This document shows, piece by piece, positions 17,200-26,625 of a stretch of 64,000 nucleotides of DNA. The notes beneath the pieces were generated by a model. The model did no database searches and was not told where the DNA came from. It worked only from the letters and a program-made list of their open reading frames with translations. Made by a program: the position numbers and the translations under genes. Source of the stretch: an uncultured Lentibacter sp. (GTDB lineage Bacteria > Pseudomonadota > Alphaproteobacteria > Rhodobacterales > Rhodobacteraceae); the NCBI GenBank assembly GCA_947497495.1, contig CANMGT010000005.1:62001-126000 (forward strand), in the 5' to 3' direction. Position 1 is the stretch's first letter; each line of letters opens with the position of its first letter.

Positions 17200-18552
17200 A
17201 TGCGTCTGAGCCGCTACTTCCTGCCCGTTCTCAAAGAAACCCCTGCGGAGGCGCAGATTGTCAGCCACCGCCTGATGCTGCGTGCGGGGATGATCAAGCA
17301 GTCTGCTGCCGGTATTTACTCGTGGTTGCCGCTTGGCTTTAAGGTGCTGCGCAAGATCGAGAACATCGTTCATGAAGAGCAGATGCGCGCGGGGCATATT
17401 CCCATTCAGATGCCAACCATCCAGAGCGCTGATCTGTGGCGCGAGAGTGGGCGTTATGAAGCCTACGGCGACGAGATGCTGCGGATCAAAGACCGGGGCG
17501 GGCGCGACATGCTGTTTACGCCCACCGCCGAAGAGCTTGTGACAGATATTTTCCGCAGCCATGTGAGCAGCTACAAAGACCTGCCGCTGACGCTCTATCA
17601 GATCCAGTGGAAGTTTCGCGATGAAGTGCGGCCACGGTTTGGCGTGATGCGGGGCCGCGAGTTTTACATGAAAGACGGGTATAACTTTGACCTCACCAAA
17701 GAAGACGCGCTGCACGCTTACAACCGCCACCTTGTGAGCTACCTGCGCACCTATGAGCGGATGGGCTTGCAGGCGATCCCGATGCGCGCGGATTCTGGCC
17801 CTATCGGAGGCGACGACACGCATGAGTTTTTGGTGCTGGCAGACACGGGCGAGAGCGAGGTCTTCTATGACAGCGCGGTAACTGATCTGACGTTTGGCGA
17901 CCGCGAGATCAACTATGACGATGTGGCGCAATGTGCGGGCGTGATGGAAGAGTTCACGACGAAATATGCGCGCACCGACGAGACCCACGATGAAGCGCTG
18001 TTCAACGAGGTGCCAGAAGAGCGCCGCCGCGTGGCGCGGGGCATCGAAGTGGGCCAGATCTTCTACTTCGGCACCAAGTATTCCGACGCGATGGGCGCAA
18101 CCGTGCAGGGGCCTGACGGCAAGCCTGTGCCTGTGCATATGGGCAGCCACGGTATCGGCGTTTCGCGCTTGCTTGGCGCGATCATCGAAGCCAGCCACGA
18201 CGACAACGGCATCATCTGGCCGGAAGGCGTGACGCCGTTTCATGCGGGGATCGTCAACCTCAAGCAGGGCGACGAAGAGGCCGACGCGGCCTGTGAAGCG
18301 CTTGAAGCGGCGCTGGAGGCTGCCGGCCTTGAGCCGCTCTATGACGATCGCAAAGAGCGCGCGGGCGGCAAATTTGCCACGATGGATTTGATCGGCCTGC
18401 CATGGCGCATCACCGTGGGGCCTCGCGGCCTCAAGAACGGCGTTGTCGAGTTGACCAGCCGTCGCACGGGCGAAAGCGAAGAACTGCCGCCAGAAGCCGC
18501 CGTGGCCAAACTTGTCGAGATTTACAAGGATCACATGGTAAAAGGGCTCTAA
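17200..18552 (+). CDS. proS: Prolyl-tRNA synthetase (short alphaproteobacterial type)
   Basis: 450 residues, class II aminoacyl-tRNA synthetase charging tRNA-Pro. It lacks the long editing insertion of the E. coli enzyme, as is usual in Alphaproteobacteria. Visible blocks: [20 protein letters not shown] (motif 1 region), [20 protein letters not shown] (motif 2 with the ATP-binding arginine), and [16 protein letters not shown] (motif 3), followed by the anticodon-binding domain (about 345-450, with [20 protein letters not shown]). The frame is open much farther upstream, but homology begins at MRLSRYFLP (ATG 17200). Because trans-editing would then be needed, a separate YbaK/ProX-like deacylase may exist elsewhere. 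Confidence 0.95.
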   Translation: MRLSRYFLPVLKETPAEAQIVSHRLMLRAGMIKQSAAGIYSWLPLGFKVLRKIENIVHEEQMRAGHIPIQMPTIQSADLWRESGRYEAYGDEMLRIKDRGGRDMLFTPTAEELVTDIFRSHVSSYKDLPLTLYQIQWKFRDEVRPRFGVMRGREFYMKDGYNFDLTKEDALHAYNRHLVSYLRTYERMGLQAIPMRADSGPIGGDDTHEFLVLADTGESEVFYDSAVTDLTFGDREINYDDVAQCAGVMEEFTTKYARTDETHDEALFNEVPEERRRVARGIEVGQIFYFGTKYSDAMGATVQGPDGKPVPVHMGSHGIGVSRLLGAIIEASHDDNGIIWPEGVTPFHAGIVNLKQGDEEADAACEALEAALEAAGLEPLYDDRKERAGGKFATMDLIGLPWRITVGPRGLKNGVVELTSRRTGESEELPPEAAVAKLVEIYKDHMVKGL

Positions 18553-18597
18553 GCCATTTGAGGCAGGGTAAGGCAAGACTGGGCAGGAGAACGGCGA

Positions 18598-19647
18598 GTG
18601 GTAGGAAAAGCGTTTTCGGTGCCTGTCCGGTTGGCGTTTAGCTTTGTCCTGCTCGCGGTGCCGTTGCTTGCGGGGCTGAGCTTTGTCAGCCCGTGGTGGA
18701 TTTTGCCGATGACGTTCGTCTTTGTGATGGCAGATGTCATGGGCAAATGGCGGCTGTTGTTTCAGGGCCAGCCGCTTGCCAAACCATTGGTGTTTGCCTT
18801 TAAGGCGCTGGCAGTGCAGCCCTTTGTCGTCGGTGTTTTCTACATGCTCGGCCGCGGGCTTGGCAGCTTTGCGGGCGTGCCTGCTTTCGCGCCGTTTGCA
18901 GGCGGGATGACTGCTGTGCATATCGGGCTTTACGCGCTTGTGATGTTTGTCGCGGGGCTTGTGCTTATTCGTGCGGAGCGCGGGATGCTGCGGCTGGAAG
19001 ACGTGATCGCGGGGGCGTTTGAGGCGGGTAAAACGGGCGGTGCGCCTGAAGATAGCTCGCACGATGGAGACAATCTCGCCGCGCCGACAGAGGCTGTAAC
19101 GCTTGAGAGCTTCTATCAGGCGCATCACTATTCAAACTGCGTCGACAAAGAAGGCGAGGAGCGCAGGGTTTTGCCCTCCGCCTTTATCACCGAGGCTGAC
19201 ATTGCCGCAAAAGAGGCCGAGCTTGGCCTCACCCTGCCAGCCATGTTGCGCGCGCTTTACCTTCTGCAAAATGGTGGCTCTGTCAAAGACATCTATTCCG
19301 GCAACAAAGATGCGCCGAGCCTTGCGGATGTTGCCCCGTTCTCGGGCTATGAAGACCTGACGCCGCTGACGAAGTTGCGCAGCTTGCACGACAGCATCTC
19401 GGATTACGCCTCGGTTGACGCGCAGCCAGAGGAATTCCCCCGCGGGGCGGATCGGATGATCATTCTGGCGCAGTGGTATCGCGAGACGCTTTATCTGGAT
19501 TACCGCGAGGGCGCGGCGCCGAGCGTCGGCTTTTACGACTTCGATAAGGCCCATGATTTGCGCGATGATGCTTGGCAGGGCGGCGCTGTGACATGGCCTG
19601 GTTTTGAGGCCTTCTTTGCTTCGCTGTACCGTCAGGACAGATACTGA
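18598..19647 (+). CDS. Membrane protein with C-terminal SMI1/KNR4 (SUKH) domain
   Basis: 349 residues from GTG 18598. The N-terminal part (about 1-130) has four hydrophobic segments (LAFSFVLLAVPLLAGLSFV, WWILPMTFVFVMADVMG, and others). The C-terminal part (about 165-349) looks like a SUKH domain: ITEADIAAKEAELGLTLPAM followed by LRALYLLQNGGSV, and later MIILAQWYRETLYLDYR. SUKH domains are common as immunity proteins to nuclease toxins, but also occur in housekeeping proteins. No toxin gene is next to it, and the fusion to membrane helices argues against a simple immunity role. The stop overlaps the next start. Confidence 0.75.
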   Translation: MVGKAFSVPVRLAFSFVLLAVPLLAGLSFVSPWWILPMTFVFVMADVMGKWRLLFQGQPLAKPLVFAFKALAVQPFVVGVFYMLGRGLGSFAGVPAFAPFAGGMTAVHIGLYALVMFVAGLVLIRAERGMLRLEDVIAGAFEAGKTGGAPEDSSHDGDNLAAPTEAVTLESFYQAHHYSNCVDKEGEERRVLPSAFITEADIAAKEAELGLTLPAMLRALYLLQNGGSVKDIYSGNKDAPSLADVAPFSGYEDLTPLTKLRSLHDSISDYASVDAQPEEFPRGADRMIILAQWYRETLYLDYREGAAPSVGFYDFDKAHDLRDDAWQGGAVTWPGFEAFFASLYRQDRY

Positions 19648-20612
19648 TGGGCCGTGTCTTCGCTATAGTTTGCGCTATTGTGCTTGTAGTTTCGCAAGCC
19701 GCCAGCGCGCAGGACAGTTTCGCAATCGCCCGGATCGACGCGGTGTTTCGCGGCTGGGCCAAGAGCCTTGGCGCAGACAGCGGTGTCCTGGCGGTCACTT
19801 ACAAGGGCCGCGTTGTGCATGAGGCAGGGCTGAACATGCGCGCTGATCGCCCTGTCGAGATCGCCAGCCTGTCAAAGGCCGTAACGGCGGCCTGCGTGCA
19901 AAAGGCCGTCGCGCGCGGGGCGCTCTCCTATGACAGCACAGTCGGCGCTGTATTGGGGGCACGTATGCCGTTGGCCCGCCAAAGCTACGGGCAGATCACC
20001 GTCACGCAGCTTCTGACGCATACGGCAGGCCTTTGGCCTGACCGCACGCAGCGCAGTATGATCGGCTGGTATCGCGACACATCGCCCAGATATTGGGAAG
20101 CCTCCCGCGACGCTTTGGGGCGCAAGCTGCAACGGCGCAAACCGGGAAAATTTGAGTATAATAACGAAAACTACGCCATTTTGGGCGCGATGCTGGAAGC
20201 TGCCACGGGCCAGAGCTATGCACGCTATTGCGCGCCCAAAGGCGGGCGCGTCTCGCCGTTTACGGGCGCCTATTTGCCCTATGGCGGCTGGCGCATGAGC
20301 ATGGCCGACTATGGCCGCTTCTTCGCAAAGGCCTTCGCGCGCGGGGGCGTTTTGAAAGACCCGAAAGCAGCGCCTTCTGCCGTTGTCCTTACGCCGACAA
20401 CTTACGGGCTTGGCGCCCTCTACCGGGCAGGGCCGAAAGGGGCCAGTTACTGGCACGCGGGGGCTTGGTGCATGCCGGGTCGGATGAACGCGGCGACATG
20501 GAGCGTGCTTTACAGCAACGGCTGGGGCGTGAGCCTGTCGGTGAACAAATGCCCCAGAGGCAAGGCGCAGCTGCGGTTGAACAAGGCCTTGCAACGGGCG
20601 GTTTTCCCCTAG
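19647..20612 (+). CDS. Secreted beta-lactamase-fold serine hydrolase
   Basis: 321 residues with a signal peptide (MGRVFAIVCAIVLVVSQAAS, cleavage near ASAQD). Belongs to the class C beta-lactamase/DD-peptidase fold: catalytic SLSK near residue 74-77 (SxxK) and YNNENY near 172 (YxN). The third motif is seen as WHAGAW near 271 instead of KTG. TVTQLLTHTAGL near 115 is a typical block of this family. Substrate unknown; EstB-like esterases and peptidases share these features. It directly abuts the SUKH membrane gene. Confidence 0.85.
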   Translation: MGRVFAIVCAIVLVVSQAASAQDSFAIARIDAVFRGWAKSLGADSGVLAVTYKGRVVHEAGLNMRADRPVEIASLSKAVTAACVQKAVARGALSYDSTVGAVLGARMPLARQSYGQITVTQLLTHTAGLWPDRTQRSMIGWYRDTSPRYWEASRDALGRKLQRRKPGKFEYNNENYAILGAMLEAATGQSYARYCAPKGGRVSPFTGAYLPYGGWRMSMADYGRFFAKAFARGGVLKDPKAAPSAVVLTPTTYGLGALYRAGPKGASYWHAGAWCMPGRMNAATWSVLYSNGWGVSLSVNKCPRGKAQLRLNKALQRAVFP

Positions 20613-20654
20613 GGCGGGGTCTGATAGGCAGGGGCCATAAGCAGAAAGGCGACA

Positions 20655-21167
20655 ATGCTGGCAAAAGCGATCACATTGGCAGTCGGGCTTGCGGGGGCGG
20701 CGGGGTTTTCGCAGTTTCCGGAATACAGCCAGCAATATATGCAGCGCCTTGGCGGCGCGGTTGACGAGCTGTCGCGCTTCGTGGCCGAGTTTGACGCCGA
20801 TGCGAGCGAACTGGGCCTGAGCCGAGAGGCTGCGCTGGTTGATCTGGCCAAGGGCGGAAGCATGGGCGCTGCGCGGGCTGACACTGTTGTGAGCACGATC
20901 GAGCGGCAGGCGCGCCTCTCGGCTGATTTGGAGGTCCTGCAAGGGGCAGGCCCGTTTACCCGCGCCTACGAGTTGCGCCGTTTTAGCGACAGTGAAATCG
21001 CGCGCCGCGCTTTGGACGCTTTCAAGCCTGCTGTGCCGCTCACCTTTGAGGGCGCCGTCTTTGCGGGGGCGGGCTTTATTGGGGGCTTTGTCCTTGTTGC
21101 ACTGCTGCTGGGGTTCTTGCGGCGGCTAAAATCATGGCTGAGGGGCCGAGACGTAAAGAAGGCCTGA
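20655..21167 (+). CDS. DUF2937 family membrane protein
   Basis: 170 residues. One N-terminal hydrophobic segment (LAKAITLAVGLAGAAGFSQF) followed by PEYSQQYMQRLGGAVDEL, the block that defines DUF2937, and one C-terminal helix (about 133-155, GAVFAGAGFIGGFVLVALLL) with a basic tail. A soluble helical domain lies between. Function is unknown. The start has an AGAAAGGCGAC ribosome binding site. Followed closely by another membrane gene. Confidence 0.85.
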   Translation: MLAKAITLAVGLAGAAGFSQFPEYSQQYMQRLGGAVDELSRFVAEFDADASELGLSREAALVDLAKGGSMGAARADTVVSTIERQARLSADLEVLQGAGPFTRAYELRRFSDSEIARRALDAFKPAVPLTFEGAVFAGAGFIGGFVLVALLLGFLRRLKSWLRGRDVKKA

Positions 21168-21172
21168 TAGGC

Positions 21173-22144
21173 ATGTTCCCACTCTCTGAAATGTTTGTTT
21201 TTGCCGTGGTTTATGCGGCCTTCTTCGCGCTCGCTACGCTGGTTTTTTATGGCATCATGCGCTCTTCAAGGCGGGGTGCTTTCTTGCTGGGCCTTGGTGG
21301 CACGGTACTGGCATTTTTGTTGGTTTTTGGCGCGACGGGGCCGTTTTACGACACCACAGGAGAGGTCATTGTGATTTTGCTGACGGTCAGCTTCTCGCCA
21401 GCGATTGCGGCGATCTGGGCCTATCTGGCGTGGCGCTTTAGCAAGACTGTGCCGGTTGCATTGGGTGTTTGCCTGCTGCCTTCGGTGTTGAGTGCCGCTG
21501 TCTTTTTCGAGCGCCAGCGGCTTCCCGACGGGGCCTGTGCACGAAGCCACATTCCTGTGCGGATCGGTGAACGGCGCTATGATGTGCCGCTGGCCTTTGG
21601 CGGTGACGTTTTCTTGACGCGGGAGCGTTGGGCGCTCAGGGCCACGCAGGGCGCGCGCTTTAAGGAAGGCCTGAAGCGGCTTTGTGCTGCCACCAAGGGC
21701 GGCGAGACGGCGGCTCTTGCGGCCCGTTTGTGGCTCGCCCCAAGCCTCAATGGGCGCACCGCAATCGCGCGGTGTGAGGGCAGTGCGCAGCTTGGCAAGG
21801 CCCCGTTTTGCGAGGGCTTCAAGAGCCGTTTCATAAGCGACACAGGGTCGTTGATTGTCGAGCCGAAGAGCGACACATCGCTGCGTTATGTGCTAAGCAA
21901 ACGTGGAAAGGACGCCGCGCAAGGCCATGTTTTTGTGGGCGATGAGACGGCGGGCTATATGTGCAAAGTTACGCCGGGCACGCGGCTGGCGCGCAATTGC
22001 CGGATGTGGCGCAGCCTTGGCTCGAATGTAGCCATTCTAACGAGCATTGATTTTGGCCGCAACGCGCGCGAGGTTGGTCAGCTAACCCGAGAGATGTCGG
22101 CGGCGTTTGACTACTATCTACGTGCGATGGGCCGCGCAGAATAG
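21173..22144 (+). CDS. Uncharacterised membrane protein
   Basis: 323 residues from ATG 21173, which follows GAAGG and puts the first helix at the N-terminus; ATG 21134, overlapping the previous gene, is an alternative giving 336 residues. Four hydrophobic segments in the first 120 residues (FVFAVVYAAFFALATLVFYG, FLLGLGGTVLAFLLVFGA and two more), then a soluble domain of about 200 residues with five cysteines. I do not recognise the family. It sits between DUF2937 and the Lol genes. Confidence 0.7.
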   Translation: MFPLSEMFVFAVVYAAFFALATLVFYGIMRSSRRGAFLLGLGGTVLAFLLVFGATGPFYDTTGEVIVILLTVSFSPAIAAIWAYLAWRFSKTVPVALGVCLLPSVLSAAVFFERQRLPDGACARSHIPVRIGERRYDVPLAFGGDVFLTRERWALRATQGARFKEGLKRLCAATKGGETAALAARLWLAPSLNGRTAIARCEGSAQLGKAPFCEGFKSRFISDTGSLIVEPKSDTSLRYVLSKRGKDAAQGHVFVGDETAGYMCKVTPGTRLARNCRMWRSLGSNVAILTSIDFGRNAREVGQLTREMSAAFDYYLRAMGRAE

Positions 22145-22219
22145 TTGCCAAACCCACTTTTGCTTGACCTTGCCTCTGGGCGAGGCCAATTTGCGCATCA
22201 AAACAAGAGAGCAGACACA

Positions 22220-23506
22220 ATGGCACGCGCGACCCCTCCTTTTGCAGGCTACGAGCTGATGATCGCGTGGCGCTATTTGCGCGCCCGCCGTGCCGAGGGT
22301 GGCGTCAGTGTGATGACGTGGATTTCGCTGATCGGGATCACGCTGGCCGTTATGGCGTTGATTGCAACGCTCGCTGTGCGGGCGGGCTTTCGGGCCGAGT
22401 TTGTTGATACAATCCTGGGCGCAAACGCCCATGTGACGGTGTACAATTCGGCAGAAGTCGGCGCGAACGGCAGCCTTGACCGCACGATCACCGATTATGA
22501 CGCCATGGCCGAGCGCCTGCGCAGGGTTGAGGGCGTGACACGCGCAGCCCCGCTTGTGAAGGGGCAGGTTATGGCCAATGCCCGCGGGCGCAACGCGGGG
22601 GTTGAAGTTTACGGGATCACCGCCGAGAACCTGCAAACCATCCCCCGTATCGTGAACCCGCAGGCGCAGGAAGGCGACATTGCGCGCTTTGCCGAGGGCA
22701 TTGCCATCGGCTCGGGTGTGGCGCGCGAGCTTGCGGTGCGCACCGGCGACAAGATCAAGGTGATCAGCCCGAATGGCGTGAAAACCGCCTTTGGCACAAG
22801 CCCGCGTGTGCAGGCCTTTGAAGTTGTCTATATCTTCACCGCAGGGCGCTATGACATTGACCGCACCCGCGTTTACATGCCGTTTGATCAGGCGCAATCG
22901 TTTTTCAACCGTGAAGGCTTTGCAGACGAGATCGAGGTGATGGTGGAGAACCCGAGCCATGTTGACGACATGAAGCTCGACCTGATCAGCGCGGGCGGCG
23001 AGCGTGTGCTGCTCTGGACATGGAAAGACGCGAGCAGCAATTTTCTGTCGGCGCTTGATATTGAAGACAACGTGATGTTTGTGATCCTGTCGATCCTTGT
23101 GTTGATCGCGGCGATGAACATCGTCTCGGGGCTGATTATGCTGGTGAAAAACAAGGGCCGCGACATTGGCATTTTGCGCACCGTTGGCCTGACGGAAGGG
23201 GCTATATTGCGGATATTCTTTGTCTGCGGAGCTTTCACGGGCATCATCGGCACTGCTCTTGGCGTGCTGCTGGGCTGCTTGTTTGCGATCTACATTGACC
23301 CGATCTTTGCCATCGTGAACGGGTTTTCGGGCGGTGATATCTGGGATCCGTCGATCCGCGGCATTTCTTTCTTGCCCGCGAAACTGCAGTTTGAAGACGT
23401 CATGAGCGCCGTGGGCCTCAGCATCGGCTTGAGCTTCATCGTGACAATCTTTCCGGCGCGGCGTGCTGCACGGATGAATCCTGTGGAGGCCCTGCGCTAT
23501 GAGTGA
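22220..23506 (+). CDS. lolC: Lipoprotein-releasing ABC transporter permease LolC/LolE
   Basis: 428 residues from ATG 22220 (AAGAGAG upstream). Inner-membrane subunit that releases outer-membrane lipoproteins to LolA. N-terminal [20 protein letters not shown] and first helix with [17 protein letters not shown], then a large periplasmic domain (about 50-270) and three C-terminal FtsX-type helices with [20 protein letters not shown], the conserved coupling block. Ends VEALRYE. As in most Alphaproteobacteria a single permease probably forms a homodimer with LolD. The stop overlaps lolD by eight bases. Confidence 0.93.
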   Translation: MARATPPFAGYELMIAWRYLRARRAEGGVSVMTWISLIGITLAVMALIATLAVRAGFRAEFVDTILGANAHVTVYNSAEVGANGSLDRTITDYDAMAERLRRVEGVTRAAPLVKGQVMANARGRNAGVEVYGITAENLQTIPRIVNPQAQEGDIARFAEGIAIGSGVARELAVRTGDKIKVISPNGVKTAFGTSPRVQAFEVVYIFTAGRYDIDRTRVYMPFDQAQSFFNREGFADEIEVMVENPSHVDDMKLDLISAGGERVLLWTWKDASSNFLSALDIEDNVMFVILSILVLIAAMNIVSGLIMLVKNKGRDIGILRTVGLTEGAILRIFFVCGAFTGIIGTALGVLLGCLFAIYIDPIFAIVNGFSGGDIWDPSIRGISFLPAKLQFEDVMSAVGLSIGLSFIVTIFPARRAARMNPVEALRYE

Positions 23507-24182
23507 GTTTGTGTTGTCGCTTCAAGGCATCGAGAAGACATACAACAAGGGCAAGCCCAACGAGATCCGCGTGTTGCGGGGGGCTGAGTTGCAGCTCAAA
23601 GCTGGCGAGATCGTGGCGTTGGTTGCACCCTCGGGCGCTGGCAAGTCAACGCTGTTGCACATTGCGGGCCTTCTGGACACGCCCGATGCGGGCACTGTGC
23701 AGATCGCGGGTCATGACATGACAGGCCGCTCTGACCGCCGCCGCACGCTGGCGCGGCGCGAGGATGTTGGCTTTGTCTACCAGTTCCACCACTTGCTGCC
23801 GGAGTTCAGCGCACTTGAAAACGTGATGCTACCGCAGCTGGCCAATGGTGTGACACGCGGCGCTGCCAAGGAGCGCGCTTTGGCGCTCTTGGGCCGTGTC
23901 GGCGTGGCCGAGCGCGCCGATCACAGGCCCGCGGATATGTCGGGCGGCGAGCAGCAACGCGTTGCCTTTTGCCGCGCTTTGGCCAATTCTCCACGGGTGA
24001 TGCTTGCCGATGAGCCGACGGGCAACCTTGACCCTGCGACAGCGGATCAGGTGTTTAACAACCTGATGGTCCTTGCGCGCGAGACAGGGCTTTCGGCGGT
24101 GATCGCGACACATAACCTTGAGCTTGCAGGACGTATGGACAGGCAGGTAAAGATGGACGAGGGCGTGCTTGTGCCCGCTTGA
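23499..24182 (+). CDS. lolD: Lipoprotein-releasing ABC transporter ATPase LolD
   Basis: 227 residues. Walker A APSGAGKS with K49, signature [15 protein letters not shown] near 155, Walker [13 protein letters not shown] near 177. [20 protein letters not shown] is the LolD-specific block around the Q-loop. It powers lipoprotein release with the permease encoded just upstream. The following dehydrogenase gene starts 17 bases after its stop and may share the transcript. Confidence 0.95.
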   Translation: MSEFVLSLQGIEKTYNKGKPNEIRVLRGAELQLKAGEIVALVAPSGAGKSTLLHIAGLLDTPDAGTVQIAGHDMTGRSDRRRTLARREDVGFVYQFHHLLPEFSALENVMLPQLANGVTRGAAKERALALLGRVGVAERADHRPADMSGGEQQRVAFCRALANSPRVMLADEPTGNLDPATADQVFNNLMVLARETGLSAVIATHNLELAGRMDRQVKMDEGVLVPA

Positions 24183-24199
24183 ATTTGAAAGGGCACCAC

Positions 24200-25180
24200 A
24201 TGACCGAAGTTGAACTTCACGAGATTTTTGATCTGGCAAAGCGCGCGCTTGAGGCACATGGGGCCGAGCCCTGGATCGCCGACAGTGTTGCTGATGCTGT
24301 CATGGTGGCCGAGAGCTTTGGCAACAAAATCTGCGGGCTTTATTACCTTGAAAGCTATTGCGCGCAGCTCAGAACGGGTCGTGTGAAAGGCCGCGTTGAG
24401 CCTGAGGTGCGGCGTGTGAAACCCTCTGTGGTGCAGGTTGATGCGCGCTTCGGCTTTGCCCAGCCCGCGTTTCGGCGCGGCTTGCCCGAGGCGCTGAGTG
24501 CGGCGCGCGAGTGCGGCATGGCGAGCCTTGCGGTGGGCCATGCGCACACTTGCACGAGCCTTGGCTACTTTACCGAGCAAATCGCCAAAGCCGGGATGAT
24601 CGGGCTCGGGCTAACCAATGCCTCGCCGATTGTGGCGCCTCCGGGGGGCAAAAGCCGCGTGATCGGCACCAACCCGATCGCCTTTTCGGCGCCTGACGGG
24701 CAGGGCGGCGTGGCAATGCAGTTTGACCAGTCAACAACCACTGTGGCGCTGGGCAAGATCACTATGGCGAAGGCCGCGGGAGAAAACATCCCGCTTGGCT
24801 GGGCGCTCGACAGCGCGGGCAGGCCCACGACAGACCCTGACGAGGCCATCAAAGGCTCGCTGGTGAGCATGGGCGGCTACAAGGGCTGGGGCTTTGGCCT
24901 GATGGCCGAGCTTTTGGCAGCGGGCATGACAGGCGGTGTCGCCAGCGTTGATGTGAAGCCGTTGAAGGCACCTGAAGGGGCCCCGCACGATCTTGGGCAG
25001 TATTACGTGCTGATTGATCCGGCGTGCTCGGATGCCTTTGGCGCGCGCTTGGCGCAGGTCGCCGAGGCCATCGCGCAGGACGTAGGTGCGCGCATGCCCG
25101 GGCAAGGGAAAGTGCCGAAGCAAACAGTCGTCGTGGACGACGCGTTCTGGGCGCAAATGCAGGCGCTTGCGGCGGAATAA
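24200..25180 (+). CDS. Ldh_2 family (malate/lactate-type) dehydrogenase
   Basis: 326 residues from ATG 24200, preceded by AAAGGG. NAD(P)-dependent 2-oxoacid reductases of the YlbC/ComC/DpkA type, a fold distinct from classical lactate dehydrogenases. Visible blocks: ESFGNKICGLYYLESYC near 35-50, VGHAHTCTSLGYFTEQ near 115-130, and GGKSRVIGTNPIAFSAPDG near 150-170 (cofactor region), and GGYKGWGFGLMAELLAAGMTGG (split by position, about 225-245). Members reduce 2-oxoacids such as sulfopyruvate, 2,3-diketogulonate or delta1-piperideine-2-carboxylate. The substrate cannot be told from sequence. Genomic link to lolD is probably positional only. Confidence 0.88.
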   Translation: MTEVELHEIFDLAKRALEAHGAEPWIADSVADAVMVAESFGNKICGLYYLESYCAQLRTGRVKGRVEPEVRRVKPSVVQVDARFGFAQPAFRRGLPEALSAARECGMASLAVGHAHTCTSLGYFTEQIAKAGMIGLGLTNASPIVAPPGGKSRVIGTNPIAFSAPDGQGGVAMQFDQSTTTVALGKITMAKAAGENIPLGWALDSAGRPTTDPDEAIKGSLVSMGGYKGWGFGLMAELLAAGMTGGVASVDVKPLKAPEGAPHDLGQYYVLIDPACSDAFGARLAQVAEAIAQDVGARMPGQGKVPKQTVVVDDAFWAQMQALAAE

Positions 25181-25283
25181 GCGGACGAATCTTGCCTGCA
25201 AGTTAACCTATTTTTGACAAATTGCTTCGATAGCGGTGGGGCAACGGGCCAGATGTGCCCGAATTTGCGCAAGGGATGCTGCT

Positions 25284-26159
25284 ATGTTGAGTGCTATGGC
25301 AATTATGATGCTGGTTGGCTTGCCACTGATGCTGGTGCCGCTTGATGGTGGCGACGAGGCTGATACGGACGCAGACACTGGAACCGACACCGGAACGGAT
25401 ACGGGCACAGATACTGGGACAGACACAGGCACAGATACCGGCACAGATACCGGCACTGACACAGGAACCATCGGTGACCTGATAACAGGCGATGAAACCG
25501 ACAACACCTTTGTTGGCACCATAAATGACGACACAATCGAAGGGCTGGCGGGCAACGACAACCTTTCAGGCGCTGCGGGCGACGACAGCCTTGATGGCGG
25601 CGAGGGCAACGACTTTCTCAGTGGCGGACTTGGTGCCGACACGCTTATGGGCGGTGCGGGCGATGACAACCTCAACGGCAGTGCGGACAACGACAGCCTT
25701 GATGGCGGCGCAGGCAACGACAGACTTGACGGCGGTGAGGGCGACAACACGCTGTTGGGCGGCGAAGGCCTTGACACATTGACGGGCACAACTGGCGCTG
25801 ACGTGCTCAACGGCAACGCCGGCATGACGTCTGACGCTTCGCTCGACAACCTCAGCGCAGGGGACGGCGACGATGTGCTTATCCTCGGGGAAGGCGATGA
25901 AGGCACGGGCGGCGCGGGCGCTGACAGTTTCAGCATTTTGTCCGACGTCACAGGCGGCGCTTCGATCACGGATTTTGACGCTGCCGAAGACGTTCTGGTT
26001 GTGTTGCACGAGGCCGGCACAGTGCCAACGATTGTCGATCAGCGCATCGAGGCCGATGGCGTTGTTATTGCTTTTTCAAACGGTGCAGAGGTTTCACTAG
26101 CGGGGGTGACTGCGCCCGTGCCGGACACCCAGATCAGCTTTGTCGAACAGACTGTGTAA
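25284..26159 (+). CDS. RTX-type calcium-binding repeat protein with TDTG linker
   Basis: 291 residues from ATG 25284 (AAGGG upstream). A hydrophobic N-terminus (MLSAMAIMMLVGLPLMLVPL) may be an anchor or uncleaved leader. Then a linker of seven perfect Thr-Asp-Thr-Gly tetrapeptides (residues 34-61). Residues about 75-185 are about ten glycine/aspartate nonapeptides of the RTX kind (GNDNLSGAAGDDSLDGGEG, AGNDRLDGGEG), which form a parallel beta-roll on binding Ca2+. The C-terminal 100 residues are a compact domain with ITDFDAAEDVLVV, common at the end of Rhodobacterales RTX proteins. No protease, lipase or toxin domain is present, and no type I exporter is adjacent. Confidence 0.85.
   Translation: MLSAMAIMMLVGLPLMLVPLDGGDEADTDADTGTDTGTDTGTDTGTDTGTDTGTDTGTDTGTIGDLITGDETDNTFVGTINDDTIEGLAGNDNLSGAAGDDSLDGGEGNDFLSGGLGADTLMGGAGDDNLNGSADNDSLDGGAGNDRLDGGEGDNTLLGGEGLDTLTGTTGADVLNGNAGMTSDASLDNLSAGDGDDVLILGEGDEGTGGAGADSFSILSDVTGGASITDFDAAEDVLVVLHEAGTVPTIVDQRIEADGVVIAFSNGAEVSLAGVTAPVPDTQISFVEQTV
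25383..25466 (+). repeat. Seven tandem 12-bp units encoding TDTG
   Basis: Seven consecutive 12-base units (ACNGAYACNGGN) encode seven identical Thr-Asp-Thr-Gly tetrapeptides. Synonymous positions vary between units, which points to selection for the protein repeat rather than very recent slippage. Only units five and six are identical in DNA. Confidence 0.9.
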
Positions 26160-26170
26160 GGTCTGACACC

Positions 26171-26614
26171 CTAGACCTGCGTCAGCCAAACGCCTGACGC
26201 CATAAGCGCTATTCCCGCTGCGCGCGCGAGCGACAGGGGAGAAATTTGCGCGCCGAACAGGCCGAAGTGGTCAATGATCGCGGCAGAGACGAGCTGGCCG
26301 AGGAGCACGAAGAACACGGCGTTTCCGACGCCAAAGCGCGGCGCGACCCATGTGATCGAAAGCACGTAAAACGCCACCAGCAGCCCTGCGAGGAAGAGAT
26401 GCTTGGGCGCTTCGCTGGCTTTGGCAAGGGCCGTGTGCCCGCCTGTTAAAAACAGCATGACAACAGCAGCACTTAAAGCCACCGTGAACAGGATTGCCCC
26501 TGCTGCAAAGGGTGTGCCAAGCCGTGTTCCGAGCGCTGCATTGAGCGCGGCCAGTACAGGAATGCCTATGCCAGCGGCGAGCATGAGGGTGGCGTAGGAG
26601 ACTGTGCTGTGCAT
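26171..26614 (-). CDS. DMT-family small transporter (DUF606/YdcZ)
   Basis: 147 residues with five hydrophobic segments. The family pattern of DUF606 is visible: GIGIPVLAALNAALGTRLGT near the start and SAAIIDHFGLFGAQ near residue 112, with SLARAAGIALMASGVWLTQV at the end. These proteins are half-size members of the drug/metabolite transporter superfamily and probably dimerise. Substrate unknown. Transcribed on the minus strand, 11 bases downstream of the thioesterase gene, and convergent with the RTX gene. Confidence 0.88.
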   Translation of the reverse strand: MHSTVSYATLMLAAGIGIPVLAALNAALGTRLGTPFAAGAILFTVALSAAVVMLFLTGGHTALAKASEAPKHLFLAGLLVAFYVLSITWVAPRFGVGNAVFFVLLGQLVSAAIIDHFGLFGAQISPLSLARAAGIALMASGVWLTQV

Positions 26615-26625
26615 GGGAGAGCCTT

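Noticed and set aside
16873..19128. A 751-codon open frame on the minus strand across proS
   Set aside because: It lies antisense to the clearly real proS and its protein is rich in His, Arg and Lys, the usual shadow of GC-rich coding sequence.
18598..19647. SUKH-domain protein as part of a toxin-immunity locus
   Set aside because: No polymorphic toxin, Rhs or CDI gene nearby and the domain is fused to membrane helices.
25371..25780. Repetitive DNA as a possible CRISPR array
   Set aside because: Repeats are 12 or 27 bases, in frame, and code for TDTG and RTX peptides with no spacers.
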